64,000 nt of DNA from Mycolicibacterium litorale (GTDB taxonomy: Bacteria; Actinomycetota; Actinomycetes; Mycobacteriales; Mycobacteriaceae). The notes under the pieces are model-generated. The model saw nothing but the letters and a program-made list of their open reading frames with translations. It was not told the DNA's origin and ran no database searches. Where the stretch lies: NCBI RefSeq assembly GCF_010731695.1, contig NZ_AP022586.1:1736001-1800000 (forward strand), read 5' to 3'. A program made the translations under genes and the position numbers. The first letter of the stretch is position 1, and each line of letters begins with the position of its first letter. Of this stretch, positions 50,277 to 58,866 are shown piece by piece.

Positions 50277-51356
50277 GTGCCGGATGTGATGAACCGCCAG
50301 ATCGTGTTGCGCCGCCGCCCGGTCGGATTGGTCGGGCCGCAGGACACGGAGATGATCGAGTCGCCGGCGCCGGAGCCCGCCGACGGGGAGGCGCTGCTGC
50401 GCACCACGTACGTCGGCATCGACGCCGCGATTCGCACGTGGCTGAATGATCAGCGCGGATATCTGCCTCCCGTGCAGCTCGGCGAGGTCATCCGGGCCGC
50501 CGGTATCGGCGAGGTGGTGGCGTCACGCTGTGACGCGTTCGCCGTCGGCGACGTGGTCACCACACTCACGGGGTTCCAGGAGTACGCGATCATCCGCGAC
50601 GATCTGTTCAGCACGCCGATTCCTGGCCGCGAACAGGTGAATCAGCCGGCGGTGATGTCGGTCTACGGGCCGACCGGCGCGACCGCCTACTTCGGCATGA
50701 CCGACATCGGGCGGCCGAGGCCGGGTGAGACCGTCGTCGTGTCGGCGGCGGCCGGCGCCACCGGATCGGTCGCGGGGCAGATCGCGAAGATCGCCGGCGC
50801 CCGGGTGGTGGGTATCGCCGGTGGGCCGCACAAGTGCCGAGCGGTGGTGGAGGACTTCGGATTCGACGCGTGCATCGACTACCGGTCGGCAGACCTGGGG
50901 GCGGCGCTCAAAGAGCACTGCCCGCGGGGTGTCGACGTGTACTTCGACAATGTGGGCGGCTCCGTGCTCGACGCGGTGCTCGGCAGGCTCGCGCAGAACG
51001 CCCGCGTGGTGCTGTGCGGAGTGATCTCGAGCTATCTGACCGGTGACCACCCGGGCCCGGCCAACTACGTCAACCTGCTGTCCAGGACCGCGTTGATGCA
51101 GGGGTTCAACGCCCTCGACCAGTGGGGCCGGTTCGAGGAGGCGTTCGCCGCGCTGCGCGGATGGGACGATCAGGGCCTGCTCGTCCACCGCGAACACGTC
51201 TTCGAGGGCATCGGCTCCTGTGTCGACGCGCTCAACGGCCTGTTCGCCGGCGCGAACATCGGCAAGATGCTGGTGAAGATCGGGGAGCCGACCGTGTCAG
51301 GACAAACGTTGCACGACAACGACTTACGTCCAGTACAGGACGCGGGCGGCCGGTAG
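50277..51356 (+). CDS. NADP-dependent MDR-family oxidoreductase (leukotriene-B4-dehydrogenase/curcumin-reductase type)
   Basis: 359 residues. NRQIVLRRRPVGLVG at the start, AAGATGSVAGQIAKIAGARVVGIAGGPHKC for NADP binding and VDVYFDNVGGSVLDAVLGRL are typical of zinc-free medium-chain double-bond reductases. It reduces alpha,beta-unsaturated ketones or aldehydes in characterised relatives. Leaderless GTG 50277. The 3' end overlaps the convergent radical SAM gene by 33 bp. Confidence 0.88.
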   Translation: MPDVMNRQIVLRRRPVGLVGPQDTEMIESPAPEPADGEALLRTTYVGIDAAIRTWLNDQRGYLPPVQLGEVIRAAGIGEVVASRCDAFAVGDVVTTLTGFQEYAIIRDDLFSTPIPGREQVNQPAVMSVYGPTGATAYFGMTDIGRPRPGETVVVSAAAGATGSVAGQIAKIAGARVVGIAGGPHKCRAVVEDFGFDACIDYRSADLGAALKEHCPRGVDVYFDNVGGSVLDAVLGRLAQNARVVLCGVISSYLTGDHPGPANYVNLLSRTALMQGFNALDQWGRFEEAFAALRGWDDQGLLVHREHVFEGIGSCVDALNGLFAGANIGKMLVKIGEPTVSGQTLHDNDLRPVQDAGGR

Positions 51357-52442
51357 GGTCTCGGCGAGTTCCGACTCGAACCAGGACCGCAGGTCGGCCA
51401 TCGTGTCCTTCGGGTAGACGTACTTGGCCGCGCCGTACTTGCCGAACTTCCGGGTGCGCGCGGCTTCGTCCATGTCGAGTTGGGTGCGCGGATACCAGCC
51501 GGTCAGCACCTCTTTGCTGGTCGCGGTGAAGCGGTGGGTGATGCACTCGACGGTCAGGTCGAGGTCGTCGATGTCGCCGACAGCGGCGGCCACGTCGCGC
51601 AGCAGGTCGCCGTAGTGCTGCGGCCAGTCGGGAATCGGCATGATGGGCGCGATGGTGAGGCCGATGCGGTATCCGGCCGAGGCGAGTGCCCGCAGCGCGG
51701 AGATCCGCTGCGGCAGACGGGCGGTGCCGCCCTCGAACCGGCTCGCGATCTCGTCGGCGTTGACCGACAACCGGACTCGGGTGCGCCGGGCGTGCGGCAG
51801 GGCGAGCAGGGGCGCGACGTTGTCGTACTTCGTGGTGAACCGCAGCCCCACCGGACCAGACCATTGGTGGGTACCGACGTGGGCGATGGTCGCCGACAGC
51901 GAGCCGGTCAGGTGTTCGAGGGCGAGCGGGTCGGTGTAGCAGGATGCTTCGAAGGTCGTGCCCTCCCCGGACCGCTGCTCGGAGGACGAGGTGATGGTGC
52001 CGCGCCCGACGTGGTCGTCCATCTCGGCGAGGATCTCGGGGAGGTTCGCGTACACCCGGGTGATGGGCGGACCGGCGAGCGATCCGGCCAGGTAGCAGTA
52101 CTGGCAGTGGCCGGGACACCCCTGTGCGAGGTCGATGCGCCAATCCGCGCTCGGCGGAATCGGTTGGAGCCGGCGCTTGCTGGGTGGGGCGACGACCACG
52201 GCCAGCGTCCGTTTGGCCAACGCGTAGGCGGCGCGATCGTTGTCGGCGCCCAGCGACGGGAGCCGGTCGCCGGCGAGTACACGGATGTCGGAGACGCCGG
52301 CCGCCTCGCACCGCGCCAGGATCTCGGCGCCGTGCGGCAGTTCGGCCGCCGAACGGGTCACCAGAACCCGCGACGGCGTCCACAACGTCGGCGCCTTCGT
52401 CCGTGCTGCCTTGATCGCCGTCTCAGTCGCCGTCGTCGTCAT
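51324..52442 (-). CDS. Spore-photoproduct-lyase-like radical SAM protein
   Basis: 372 residues. C109, C113 and C116 (QGCPGHCQYCYLAG) bind the 4Fe-4S cluster. Downstream, ASCYTDPLALEHL, LRFTTKYDNVAPLL and VRLSVNADEIASRFEGGT follow the SplB pattern. True SPL repairs spore thymine dimers, yet mycobacteria do not make such spores, so the substrate is open (DNA lesion or another target). ATG 52442 is chosen; ATG 52457 is possible. A second relative is at 61669. Confidence 0.82.
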   Translation of the reverse strand: MTTTATETAIKAARTKAPTLWTPSRVLVTRSAAELPHGAEILARCEAAGVSDIRVLAGDRLPSLGADNDRAAYALAKRTLAVVVAPPSKRRLQPIPPSADWRIDLAQGCPGHCQYCYLAGSLAGPPITRVYANLPEILAEMDDHVGRGTITSSSEQRSGEGTTFEASCYTDPLALEHLTGSLSATIAHVGTHQWSGPVGLRFTTKYDNVAPLLALPHARRTRVRLSVNADEIASRFEGGTARLPQRISALRALASAGYRIGLTIAPIMPIPDWPQHYGDLLRDVAAAVGDIDDLDLTVECITHRFTATSKEVLTGWYPRTQLDMDEAARTRKFGKYGAAKYVYPKDTMADLRSWFESELAETLPAARVLYWT

Positions 52443-52491
52443 CGAGTGGTGCAACATCGCCGCGCGCGGCGGGATTCCGCCGCGACGCTGT

Positions 52492-52740
52492 TCAGTCGAA
52501 CACGCCGGTCATCTTCAGGATCATCAGGATCGCTGTCGCGACGAAGGCCAGCGCGAACAAAGCGACCGCCACGATCATGGTGATCTTCCCGGCCGTGATG
52601 CTGTGTCGCGGGGGGTCTTCGACCGCCCCGACACCGGACATCTGGTCCGAGTCCGGCGGGGTGGCCCCTGGCGTCACCCCGCCGCCTGGTTCCAGGTCCG
52701 GTGTCTGCGCCGGCTCGGGATCTGGGGGTATCGCGGTCAT
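52492..52740 (-). CDS. DUF6480-type small membrane-anchored protein
   Basis: 82 residues: MTAIPPDPEPAQTPDLEPGG, a Pro/Gly/Asp-rich soluble half, and one C-terminal helix (ITMIVAVALFALAFVATAILMIL). The N-terminal pattern is familiar from actinobacterial DUF6480 proteins. The frame continues upstream, but ATG 52740 fits the family. Function unknown. Confidence 0.7.
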   Translation of the reverse strand: MTAIPPDPEPAQTPDLEPGGGVTPGATPPDSDQMSGVGAVEDPPRHSITAGKITMIVAVALFALAFVATAILMILKMTGVFD

Positions 52741-52932
52741 CGGTGTCTCGGCCTCCGTGCTCGGTGTCGTTGGCTGTTCGTTCGTCGGCACCCGCGTACC
52801 CCGTCGCCGCCGGCTCACACGGCGGGGGTGGCGGGCACCGTCGTTCGGTCACCGTTCGGTCTCACTACCGCATCTCTTCGCGCTGATCCGCTGCTGCGAT
52901 GAGCAGGTGAGCTGTTACAGGAGGTACAAGTG

Positions 52933-52974
52933 ATGCTGGTGGGGATTGCCCACGGTGGATCGGTCGAGAGGTGA
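52933..52974 (+). other. Possible 13-codon leader ORF upstream of ripD-like gene
   Basis: AGGAGGT (52919-52925) is 7 bases before ATG 52933, a stronger ribosome site than that of the RipD-like gene. The frame MLVGIAHGGSVER stops at 52974, 7 bases before ATG 52982. Confidence 0.35.
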
Positions 52975-52981
52975 GTGTGAG

Positions 52982-53596
52982 ATGAGGCGCATCTACGCCG
53001 TCGTCATCTGTTTGGCGCTGTCGCTGGCGACAGCCGGCACCGCGAGTGCGGAGCTGTTCCCGCTGCCCACGCGAAACCAACAGGCGATCGACGTGGTCAT
53101 CGCCCGCGCGCTGTCTCAGCGCGGCGTCCCGTTCGCCTACGGCGGCGGCAACACGGCCGGACCGACACTGGGCAATCCGGCAGGAAGCGACACGCCCGCA
53201 CCGGCGGCGACGCCGCCCGGTGTCATCCCGGTCGACGGCACCCCGGCCGCCATCCCGGTCACCGGCCTGCCCGGCGTCGCCCCCGGTGTGACGCTGGCGC
53301 CCGCCCCCAAGCCGCAGGTCGTCGGCTTCGACGCCTCCGGCCTGATGGTCTACGCCTTCGCGGGCGCCGGCCTCAAGATCCCGCGGACCTCAGGGGAGCA
53401 GTACCTCGTCGGCCGCAAAGTGCTGCCGTCACAGGCGCTGCCCGGCGATCTGATCTTCTACGGTCCCAACGGCACGCAGAGCGTCGCGATGTTCATCGGC
53501 GGGGGACAGATGGTCGAGGCCACCGACCCCGTTGTGCAGATCTCCCCGGTGCGCACCAACAACATGGCGCCGTACCTGGTCCGCTACATCGACTGA
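52982..53596 (+). CDS. ripD: RipD-like secreted NlpC/P60 protein lacking the catalytic Cys
   Basis: 204 residues with a signal peptide (IYAVVICLALSLATAGTASAE). It matches M. tuberculosis RipD (Rv1566c) over DVVIARALSQRGVPFAYGGG, VGFDASGLMVYAFAGAGLK, LPGDLIFYGPNGTQSVAM and VRTNNMAPYLVRYID. The nucleophile Cys is Ala118 and the His position is Ser167, so it should bind but not cut peptidoglycan, as reported for RipD. A Pro/Ala insertion (about residues 57-113) sits before FDASG, and the C-terminal repeats of the M. tuberculosis protein are absent. GAGAGGTGAG precedes ATG 52982. Confidence 0.9.
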   Translation: MRRIYAVVICLALSLATAGTASAELFPLPTRNQQAIDVVIARALSQRGVPFAYGGGNTAGPTLGNPAGSDTPAPAATPPGVIPVDGTPAAIPVTGLPGVAPGVTLAPAPKPQVVGFDASGLMVYAFAGAGLKIPRTSGEQYLVGRKVLPSQALPGDLIFYGPNGTQSVAMFIGGGQMVEATDPVVQISPVRTNNMAPYLVRYID

Positions 53597-53607
53597 CGGC
53601 TGCCATC

Positions 53608-55725
53608 TCAGACGTAGACGGCCTTCAGCGGCGACAGGTCGGTCTGCATGAGCACGACGTTGTAGTCACCCCACAGCGACATGTTCCAGTACAGGTTGTT
53701 GAGGTCGGGCTGATTGTTCGAATCCCGAAGGTCGCCGGTACCCGACCAGGGGTGGATCATCGGCGCGTACAGACCCGGGTACTGCTTCGACGTCGCGATG
53801 GTGACCGGGGCCGACCACGGCCCTTCCGGGGTGTCCGCGGTCCGCAGCCGGATGTCGTTGTTGCCGTCGCCGTAGAGCACGACGTACTTGCCGAGGTACT
53901 CGTTGTACTGCACCGACATCTCGCTGACGTTCCCGCCGGTCTTCGCGCCGAACAGGCCCCCGAGGTAGCCGCCCAGCACGTTGGGGTCGTTCGCCCAGTC
54001 GACGACGAACCCGAACAGGCCCGCTGAACGCGTGGAATCGCCGATGATCGGGGCGGCCGCGGCGGGCCGGTTGGCGACCCACCTGTCGCCGTTCCAGTAC
54101 TCGTACTTGGACAGGTCGGTCACCGATCCCTCCGCCACCCGGGACAGGTATGCCGAACCGGCCCGACCGGAGGGGGTGCCGAAGGCGTACAGGTAACGGA
54201 TGCCGTCCTCGCCGACCTGGTCCTCGGGCTGCAGGACGTACGCCGACTGCTGGAAGTTCTGGCTTCCGGGTACATACCGCGTCGTCGACCGGAACCACCC
54301 CGCTGAGCGGATCGTCGACGGCGCCAGCACCCACTTGTCCGTCGCCGGGTCGTAGACGGAGATCGCCGAGTAGTTGGTGGTCCAGCGTCCCGGGGTGTCC
54401 CACGACTTGACCGACATGAAGTTCACGAACTGCCTGCCGTCGATCTGGATGCCGGAGGTCGGGATCTGGGTGACCTCCGAGCCGAAGAGTCCGAGCCGGC
54501 CGCTGAAGGGGCCGATGAAGCGGCCGGCGTATCCGGTCTGGACCAGCTGTAGCCCGTTGCCGAGATTGTGGTCGGTGCTGACCAGCAGCACGTTGGACCG
54601 CCAGTCACCGGTCATGTTGGCGTTGGCGAACGTGTCGCCGAAGGCGACGTGCACGAAGCGTTCGCCCAACCGGATGCCGCCGTCCCACATGATGCCGAGG
54701 TCGGTGCCGCTGATCCCGAAGTTGTTGGGCACCTTGCCCGTCACCCACCCCTTGTTGATCGACGGCAGCGTGGTGGGGAACGGAGTCGCCGCGGCGGTCG
54801 TGACCACACCCGACGGTGCGACCGACAGGTTCGGGCGGGCGAAGGCCCGCTCGAATTCGCGACGGGCCAGGGCCAGCATCGCCCACAGCGTCGGTGGGGC
54901 CGCCGGCGCGGTGGGCAGCGCAGCCGCCAGCGGTGCGAGCCCGACCGCGGCGAGGAATCCGGAGATCATCGCGGGCACGTTCGGCGGGGCGGGAAGCGCC
55001 CGAACCGACGGCGCGGCAGCGGCGAATGTCATTGCGCGAGAGTTTGTTTGCGTGCCCGTGCCGACTCCGACGGCCGCCGGGCCTCCGGGGGAGGACGAGG
55101 CGGTCTCGCCGACCGTCCCGTCGGCGGCCACCGGTTCAGCAGGGGTCTCGACGACCGTCTCATCGCTTTCGGCAGTGTCGTCGTCGGCGGCCTCGTCGAC
55201 GACCTCGTCGACGGTTTCGCCGCTGGGCTCGTCCTGGGCCGGCTCGGAAGAGCCTGCCGGGCCGTCAGTCGGCGGTTCGGGGGTCTCGGCCACGGGCTCG
55301 TCGACCGTTTCGTCGACAGGGACCTCGTCGGGCTCGTCGGCGGGCGTCTGCACCGGTTCGTCGCCGGACGCCGGGTCCTCGACGCTGTCGGCCGGCTCCT
55401 CGGCCGCTTCCTCCTCGGTTACCTCGTCGGTCACCTCCTCGTCGGCTACCTCCTCGGGTTCGTCGTCGGCGGGGGCATCCGCTTCGTTCTCCGCGGACTC
55501 GTCGTTCGTGGATTCGCTCGACGAGGGGGATTCCGACGACCCCGACTCCGACTCCGACTCCGACCCCGACTCCGCCGACGAGGACGCCGAGGACGGGCTC
55601 GACGAGTCGGATGTGTCCGCCGACGCCACACCGTGCCCGAACGTCACCGCGGCGCCGACCCCCAGCGCCACCGCGAGCGCCCCTATCCGGCCTACATGTG
55701 CTGCGGCGCTCGTCGTCGGTCTCAT
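53608..55725 (-). CDS. Secreted DUF4185 protein with long acidic low-complexity region
   Basis: 705 residues. Signal peptide (ALAVALGVGAAVTFGHGVASAD), then about 170 residues of Ser/Glu/Asp/Pro-rich low complexity (38-205), a hydrophobic patch, and a C-terminal DUF4185 domain of about 370 residues, a beta-propeller-like fold with GISGTDLGIMWDGG, RFVHVAFGDTF and the repeat-like YLYAFGTPSG. Mycobacteria secrete several such proteins with unknown, possibly carbohydrate-related, roles. The acidic stretch probably extends through the cell wall. ATG 55725. Confidence 0.85.
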   Translation of the reverse strand: MRPTTSAAAHVGRIGALAVALGVGAAVTFGHGVASADTSDSSSPSSASSSAESGSESESESGSSESPSSSESTNDESAENEADAPADDEPEEVADEEVTDEVTEEEAAEEPADSVEDPASGDEPVQTPADEPDEVPVDETVDEPVAETPEPPTDGPAGSSEPAQDEPSGETVDEVVDEAADDDTAESDETVVETPAEPVAADGTVGETASSSPGGPAAVGVGTGTQTNSRAMTFAAAAPSVRALPAPPNVPAMISGFLAAVGLAPLAAALPTAPAAPPTLWAMLALARREFERAFARPNLSVAPSGVVTTAAATPFPTTLPSINKGWVTGKVPNNFGISGTDLGIMWDGGIRLGERFVHVAFGDTFANANMTGDWRSNVLLVSTDHNLGNGLQLVQTGYAGRFIGPFSGRLGLFGSEVTQIPTSGIQIDGRQFVNFMSVKSWDTPGRWTTNYSAISVYDPATDKWVLAPSTIRSAGWFRSTTRYVPGSQNFQQSAYVLQPEDQVGEDGIRYLYAFGTPSGRAGSAYLSRVAEGSVTDLSKYEYWNGDRWVANRPAAAAPIIGDSTRSAGLFGFVVDWANDPNVLGGYLGGLFGAKTGGNVSEMSVQYNEYLGKYVVLYGDGNNDIRLRTADTPEGPWSAPVTIATSKQYPGLYAPMIHPWSGTGDLRDSNNQPDLNNLYWNMSLWGDYNVVLMQTDLSPLKAVYV

Positions 55726-55819
55726 CCGTTCGTACCCCTGTCGTCGGTGCTTGATCTTTCAAGGTCATCGTCGACCGGCCGGAAAATGTTTCTGTCGTCA
55801 AATTTCAGGCGGAATTACG

Positions 55820-55832
55820 TGACACCGTGTCA
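55820..55832. promoter_or_regulatory. TetR operator, perfect inverted repeat
   Basis: TGACACCGTGTCA (6-1-6) lies just upstream of a -10-like CATATT (55834-55839) and 11 bp before the TetR ATG 55843. On the opposite strand it overlaps TTGACA, a possible -35 for the DUF4185 gene. Confidence 0.65.
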
Positions 55833-55842
55833 ACATATTGGG

Positions 55843-56457
55843 ATGAATCCCGCCGCCGGCCCTCCGGAGTGCACCGCGCCGGCGCGCGGGCGGCGCCGCG
55901 ATCCGCGCACGCGAGAGGCCATCATGGCGGCGACGCGCACCTTGCTGATCCGTGACGGCTACGACCAGGTGACCATCGAGGCGGTCGCGCGTGAGGCGGG
56001 CGTCAGCCGCCCGACGGTCTACCGGCGGTGGCCGTCGAAGGCGCACGTGGTCTTCGACGCCGCATTCCAGATGGGCGATACCGTCGAGATACTTACCAGC
56101 ACAGGCGATTTCGTGGCAGATCTGCAGCGGTTCCTTCACGCGGTGGTGCAGTTCTGGCGCGAACCGGTGGTCTACGCCGCGGCACTGGGCATCCTCGCCG
56201 AACGTCATCGCCACCCCGAACTGCGCATCCGCGCCCAGCAGTTGCTCGATGAAGCCACCGCTGCGCGCTTTTCCGCTCTGGTCCGCGACGGCATCGATCA
56301 AGACGCGGTGGCTCCGGGCATGGACGCAGAGTCGTTGTACGACACCGTGATCGGCAGCACCTTCTACGCCGTTCACGTCCGCGACATCACCGACGCCGAC
56401 GCGCTCGTCACCCACCTCTGCTTCCTGGCCACCCGGGGAGCGTCCGTCGAACGATGA
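55843..56457 (+). CDS. TetR-family regulator
   Basis: 204 residues. The N-terminal helix-turn-helix is ATRTLLIRDGYDQVTIEAVAREAGVSRPTVYRRWPSKAHVV; the rest is the ligand-binding helical core. It heads an operon with the DUF1214 protein (10 bp later) and a sulfotransferase, and probably represses it through the inverted repeat at 55820. Ligand unknown. Confidence 0.92.
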   Translation: MNPAAGPPECTAPARGRRRDPRTREAIMAATRTLLIRDGYDQVTIEAVAREAGVSRPTVYRRWPSKAHVVFDAAFQMGDTVEILTSTGDFVADLQRFLHAVVQFWREPVVYAAALGILAERHRHPELRIRAQQLLDEATAARFSALVRDGIDQDAVAPGMDAESLYDTVIGSTFYAVHVRDITDADALVTHLCFLATRGASVER

Positions 56458-56466
56458 GGAACCACG

Positions 56467-57552
56467 ATGACCGAGACTGACCCGCAGCACGCCGAACTCT
56501 CGGAGGCCTTCGGAGAACTGCTCGACGAAGTGCGCCACATCGAGGACAAGCTGCTTCATGCCGACCCCCCGCTCGCGGAAGCCGATCTTCTCGACGGATA
56601 CCGGCTCACCTTCAGCCTGTTGCGCGTCGCGGTCGACGCCTACGTGTGGGGCGACAAGGACAACCCGCGCTTCGTCGACGTGATCGGGCCCTACCTGAAG
56701 TGGGGCGGTGACAACTCGGACGCGTTCTACCAACTCGCGCCGATCGACCCGCGACGCACGTACCGGGTGCGCGGCAATCGCGGCGACGCGGTGTACCTCT
56801 CGATCACCGTCTACGGCGGCCCGGATGACGGCAGCTACAGCAACCGCATCGTCGGGACCATCAACGACCGCGACCTCGAGTTCGACGAGGACGGCGGTTT
56901 CGAGTTCACGATGAGCCCGTCACCGCAGCCGGGGACGTGGCTGGAACTCACCTCCGACGCGGTGATGGCCCTGACCCGCGATTACCTCACCGCACCCGAG
57001 AGCGGGCGCCGCACGCAGTGGACGATCGAGAGCATCGACCCGCCCGCCCGGCGCCACGACGACGCCGAGGATCTGACGCGCCGGATGCGCGCCGCGCGCA
57101 CCTGGCTCCACGAGCAGGTGTCCTTCCTGCCCACCCGGATCGAGCCGCCGAACGAGATCCACGAGCCGTTCCCGGTGCCCCAGAACGCCTACGGCTGGTC
57201 GGCCGCCGACGCCGCGTACGCGATGGGCGCCTATGAACTGCGACACGATCAGGCCCTGATCGTCGAAGGCACCTCACCCGACTGCGTGTTCTGGAACCTG
57301 TGCCTGTGGAATCCGTTCCTGCACACCTACGACTACACCTACGAGCGGGTCACCCTCAACGGCGCGCAGGTGAGCTACGAACCGGACGGGTCGTGGCGGA
57401 TCGTGATCGCCGATCGCGACCCCGGACACCCGAACTGGGTGTCGACCGCGGGGCGGCGTACCGGCCTCATCTGGTTGCGCTGGTTCCTGCCCGCGCAGAC
57501 CCCGGCCCGGCCGCGGTGCCGGGTGGTCGACCTCGCCGAGGTGTCCCGGTGA
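56467..57552 (+). CDS. DUF1214-domain protein
   Basis: 361 residues with the DUF1214 pattern: YRVRGNRGDAVYLSITVYGG, VGTINDRDLEFDEDGGFEF and a C-terminal LRWFLPAQTPARPRCRVVD. Beta-rich, no signal peptide, so cytosolic in this form. GAGG precedes ATG 56467, and the stop overlaps the sulfotransferase start (GTGA), so both are translated together. Function unknown; it may bind a substrate used by the sulfotransferase. Confidence 0.85.
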   Translation: MTETDPQHAELSEAFGELLDEVRHIEDKLLHADPPLAEADLLDGYRLTFSLLRVAVDAYVWGDKDNPRFVDVIGPYLKWGGDNSDAFYQLAPIDPRRTYRVRGNRGDAVYLSITVYGGPDDGSYSNRIVGTINDRDLEFDEDGGFEFTMSPSPQPGTWLELTSDAVMALTRDYLTAPESGRRTQWTIESIDPPARRHDDAEDLTRRMRAARTWLHEQVSFLPTRIEPPNEIHEPFPVPQNAYGWSAADAAYAMGAYELRHDQALIVEGTSPDCVFWNLCLWNPFLHTYDYTYERVTLNGAQVSYEPDGSWRIVIADRDPGHPNWVSTAGRRTGLIWLRWFLPAQTPARPRCRVVDLAEVSR

Positions 57553-58799
57553 CCGCGGAGGTCTCCCGCCCGGCGCCGATCGCTTTCGACGACCTCGCCG
57601 AGCCGGTGTATCCGGAGACGGCCCGGCCGATGCGCGACGGCCTGGCCGCCTACGGCGCGACCGTGGCCCTGACACCGGAGGCGCTGCAGGCGACAGCCGC
57701 CGGCCGCGCGGGCCTGACCGACTTCGGCGACGACGGATTCCGTGAGCGGTTGCAGGTGCTGTGCGACGCGCTGAACTCCGAAGCCGGCCTGTCGGACGCC
57801 GGCCGGGCGTTGGCCTTCGAACAGTTGACCCAGCACCTGGTCAACCGGTTGCGGCTCCACGATCTACTCACCCGGCACCCGGAGATCCTGACCATTCCCG
57901 TGGAGCGGCCGATCGTGATCTGCGGGTTGCCGCGCACCGGCACCACGCATCTGCACAACATGATCGCGGCCGATCCCGCGATCCGGCACCTGCCGTACTG
58001 GGAGAGCCTCGAGCCCGTGCCCGCACCGGGGGAGGCGGATCCGCAGGCACGCCGCGAACGGTGTGCCGCCGGACTGGATCTGGTCCACACGGTGATGCCG
58101 GAGTTCAAGCGGATGCACGACATGACCGTCGACCACGCCCATGAAGAGATCCAACTGCTGGCCAACGACATCGGCGGGATGCTGTTCGAGACGACCTTTC
58201 ATGTCCCCTCGTACGCCGCCCACTACAAGGGACACGATCAGGCGGCGTCGTACGCCTATCTCAAACGCACACTGCAAGCCCTGCAGTGGCTGCGCGGAGG
58301 TAGTCGATGGGTGCTGAAGTCGCCACAGCACCTCGAACAGTTCCCGGCCCTGGTCTCGACGTTCCCCGACGCGATCTTCGTGGTGACCCATCGTGATCCG
58401 GTCGAGGTGATCCAGTCGATGGCGACGATGATCTGCTATGCGGCACGGATGTCGCGCGATCGTCCCGACCCGGTGGCGCTCACCGAGTACTGGGTCGACC
58501 GCGCCACCGACCTGCTGACCGGGTGTGTACGCGACCGCGACGTGCTGCCCGCCGACCAGTCGATCGACATCGGATTCGACGATTTCATGGCCGACGAGGA
58601 GGCCACCCTGTCGGCGATCTACGAACTCGCCGGCCAACCCTTCGACGACCGGGCGCGCACCGCGATGGCGCGGTTCCGCGCCGACCATCCCCGCGGAATG
58701 TACGGCGGAGTCGTCCACCGTCCGGCCGACCTCGGGCTCGACACCACCCGGGTGGCCTATCGCCTCTCCGACTACCACCGGCGATTCGTCGCCCGCTGA
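57549..58799 (+). CDS. PAPS-dependent sulfotransferase-family protein
   Basis: 416 residues. The 5'-phosphosulfate loop is GLPRTGTTHL (126-135), and the 3'-phosphate site is probably VLKSPQHLEQF with FVVTHRDPVEVIQSM. This is the pattern of the PF13469 sulfotransferases common in mycobacteria, which sulfate lipids or small molecules. Start GTG 57549 overlaps the DUF1214 stop. Controlled, by inference, by the TetR gene two positions upstream. Confidence 0.87.
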   Translation: MTAEVSRPAPIAFDDLAEPVYPETARPMRDGLAAYGATVALTPEALQATAAGRAGLTDFGDDGFRERLQVLCDALNSEAGLSDAGRALAFEQLTQHLVNRLRLHDLLTRHPEILTIPVERPIVICGLPRTGTTHLHNMIAADPAIRHLPYWESLEPVPAPGEADPQARRERCAAGLDLVHTVMPEFKRMHDMTVDHAHEEIQLLANDIGGMLFETTFHVPSYAAHYKGHDQAASYAYLKRTLQALQWLRGGSRWVLKSPQHLEQFPALVSTFPDAIFVVTHRDPVEVIQSMATMICYAARMSRDRPDPVALTEYWVDRATDLLTGCVRDRDVLPADQSIDIGFDDFMADEEATLSAIYELAGQPFDDRARTAMARFRADHPRGMYGGVVHRPADLGLDTTRVAYRLSDYHRRFVAR

Positions 58800-58848
58800 G
58801 GCCCGGCAGCGGGGGAGTCGGAATCGGTTCTGCGGGTACCCTCGCGCC

Positions 58849-58866
58849 ATGAAGGAGACGCGATGA
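58849..58866 (+). other. Five-codon leaderless ORF with embedded ribosome site
   Basis: TACCCT (58837-58842) is followed 6 bases later by ATG AAG GAG ACG CGA TGA. Its AAGGAG is the ribosome site of the next gene (ATG 58863), and its stop overlaps that start (ATGA). Confidence 0.45.

Noticed and set aside
55540..55625. Ser/Asp/Glu-coding repeats in the DUF4185 gene as a sequencing or assembly artefact
   Set aside because: Frame remains open through 170 residues and codons vary; low-complexity acidic stretches are known in secreted mycobacterial proteins.
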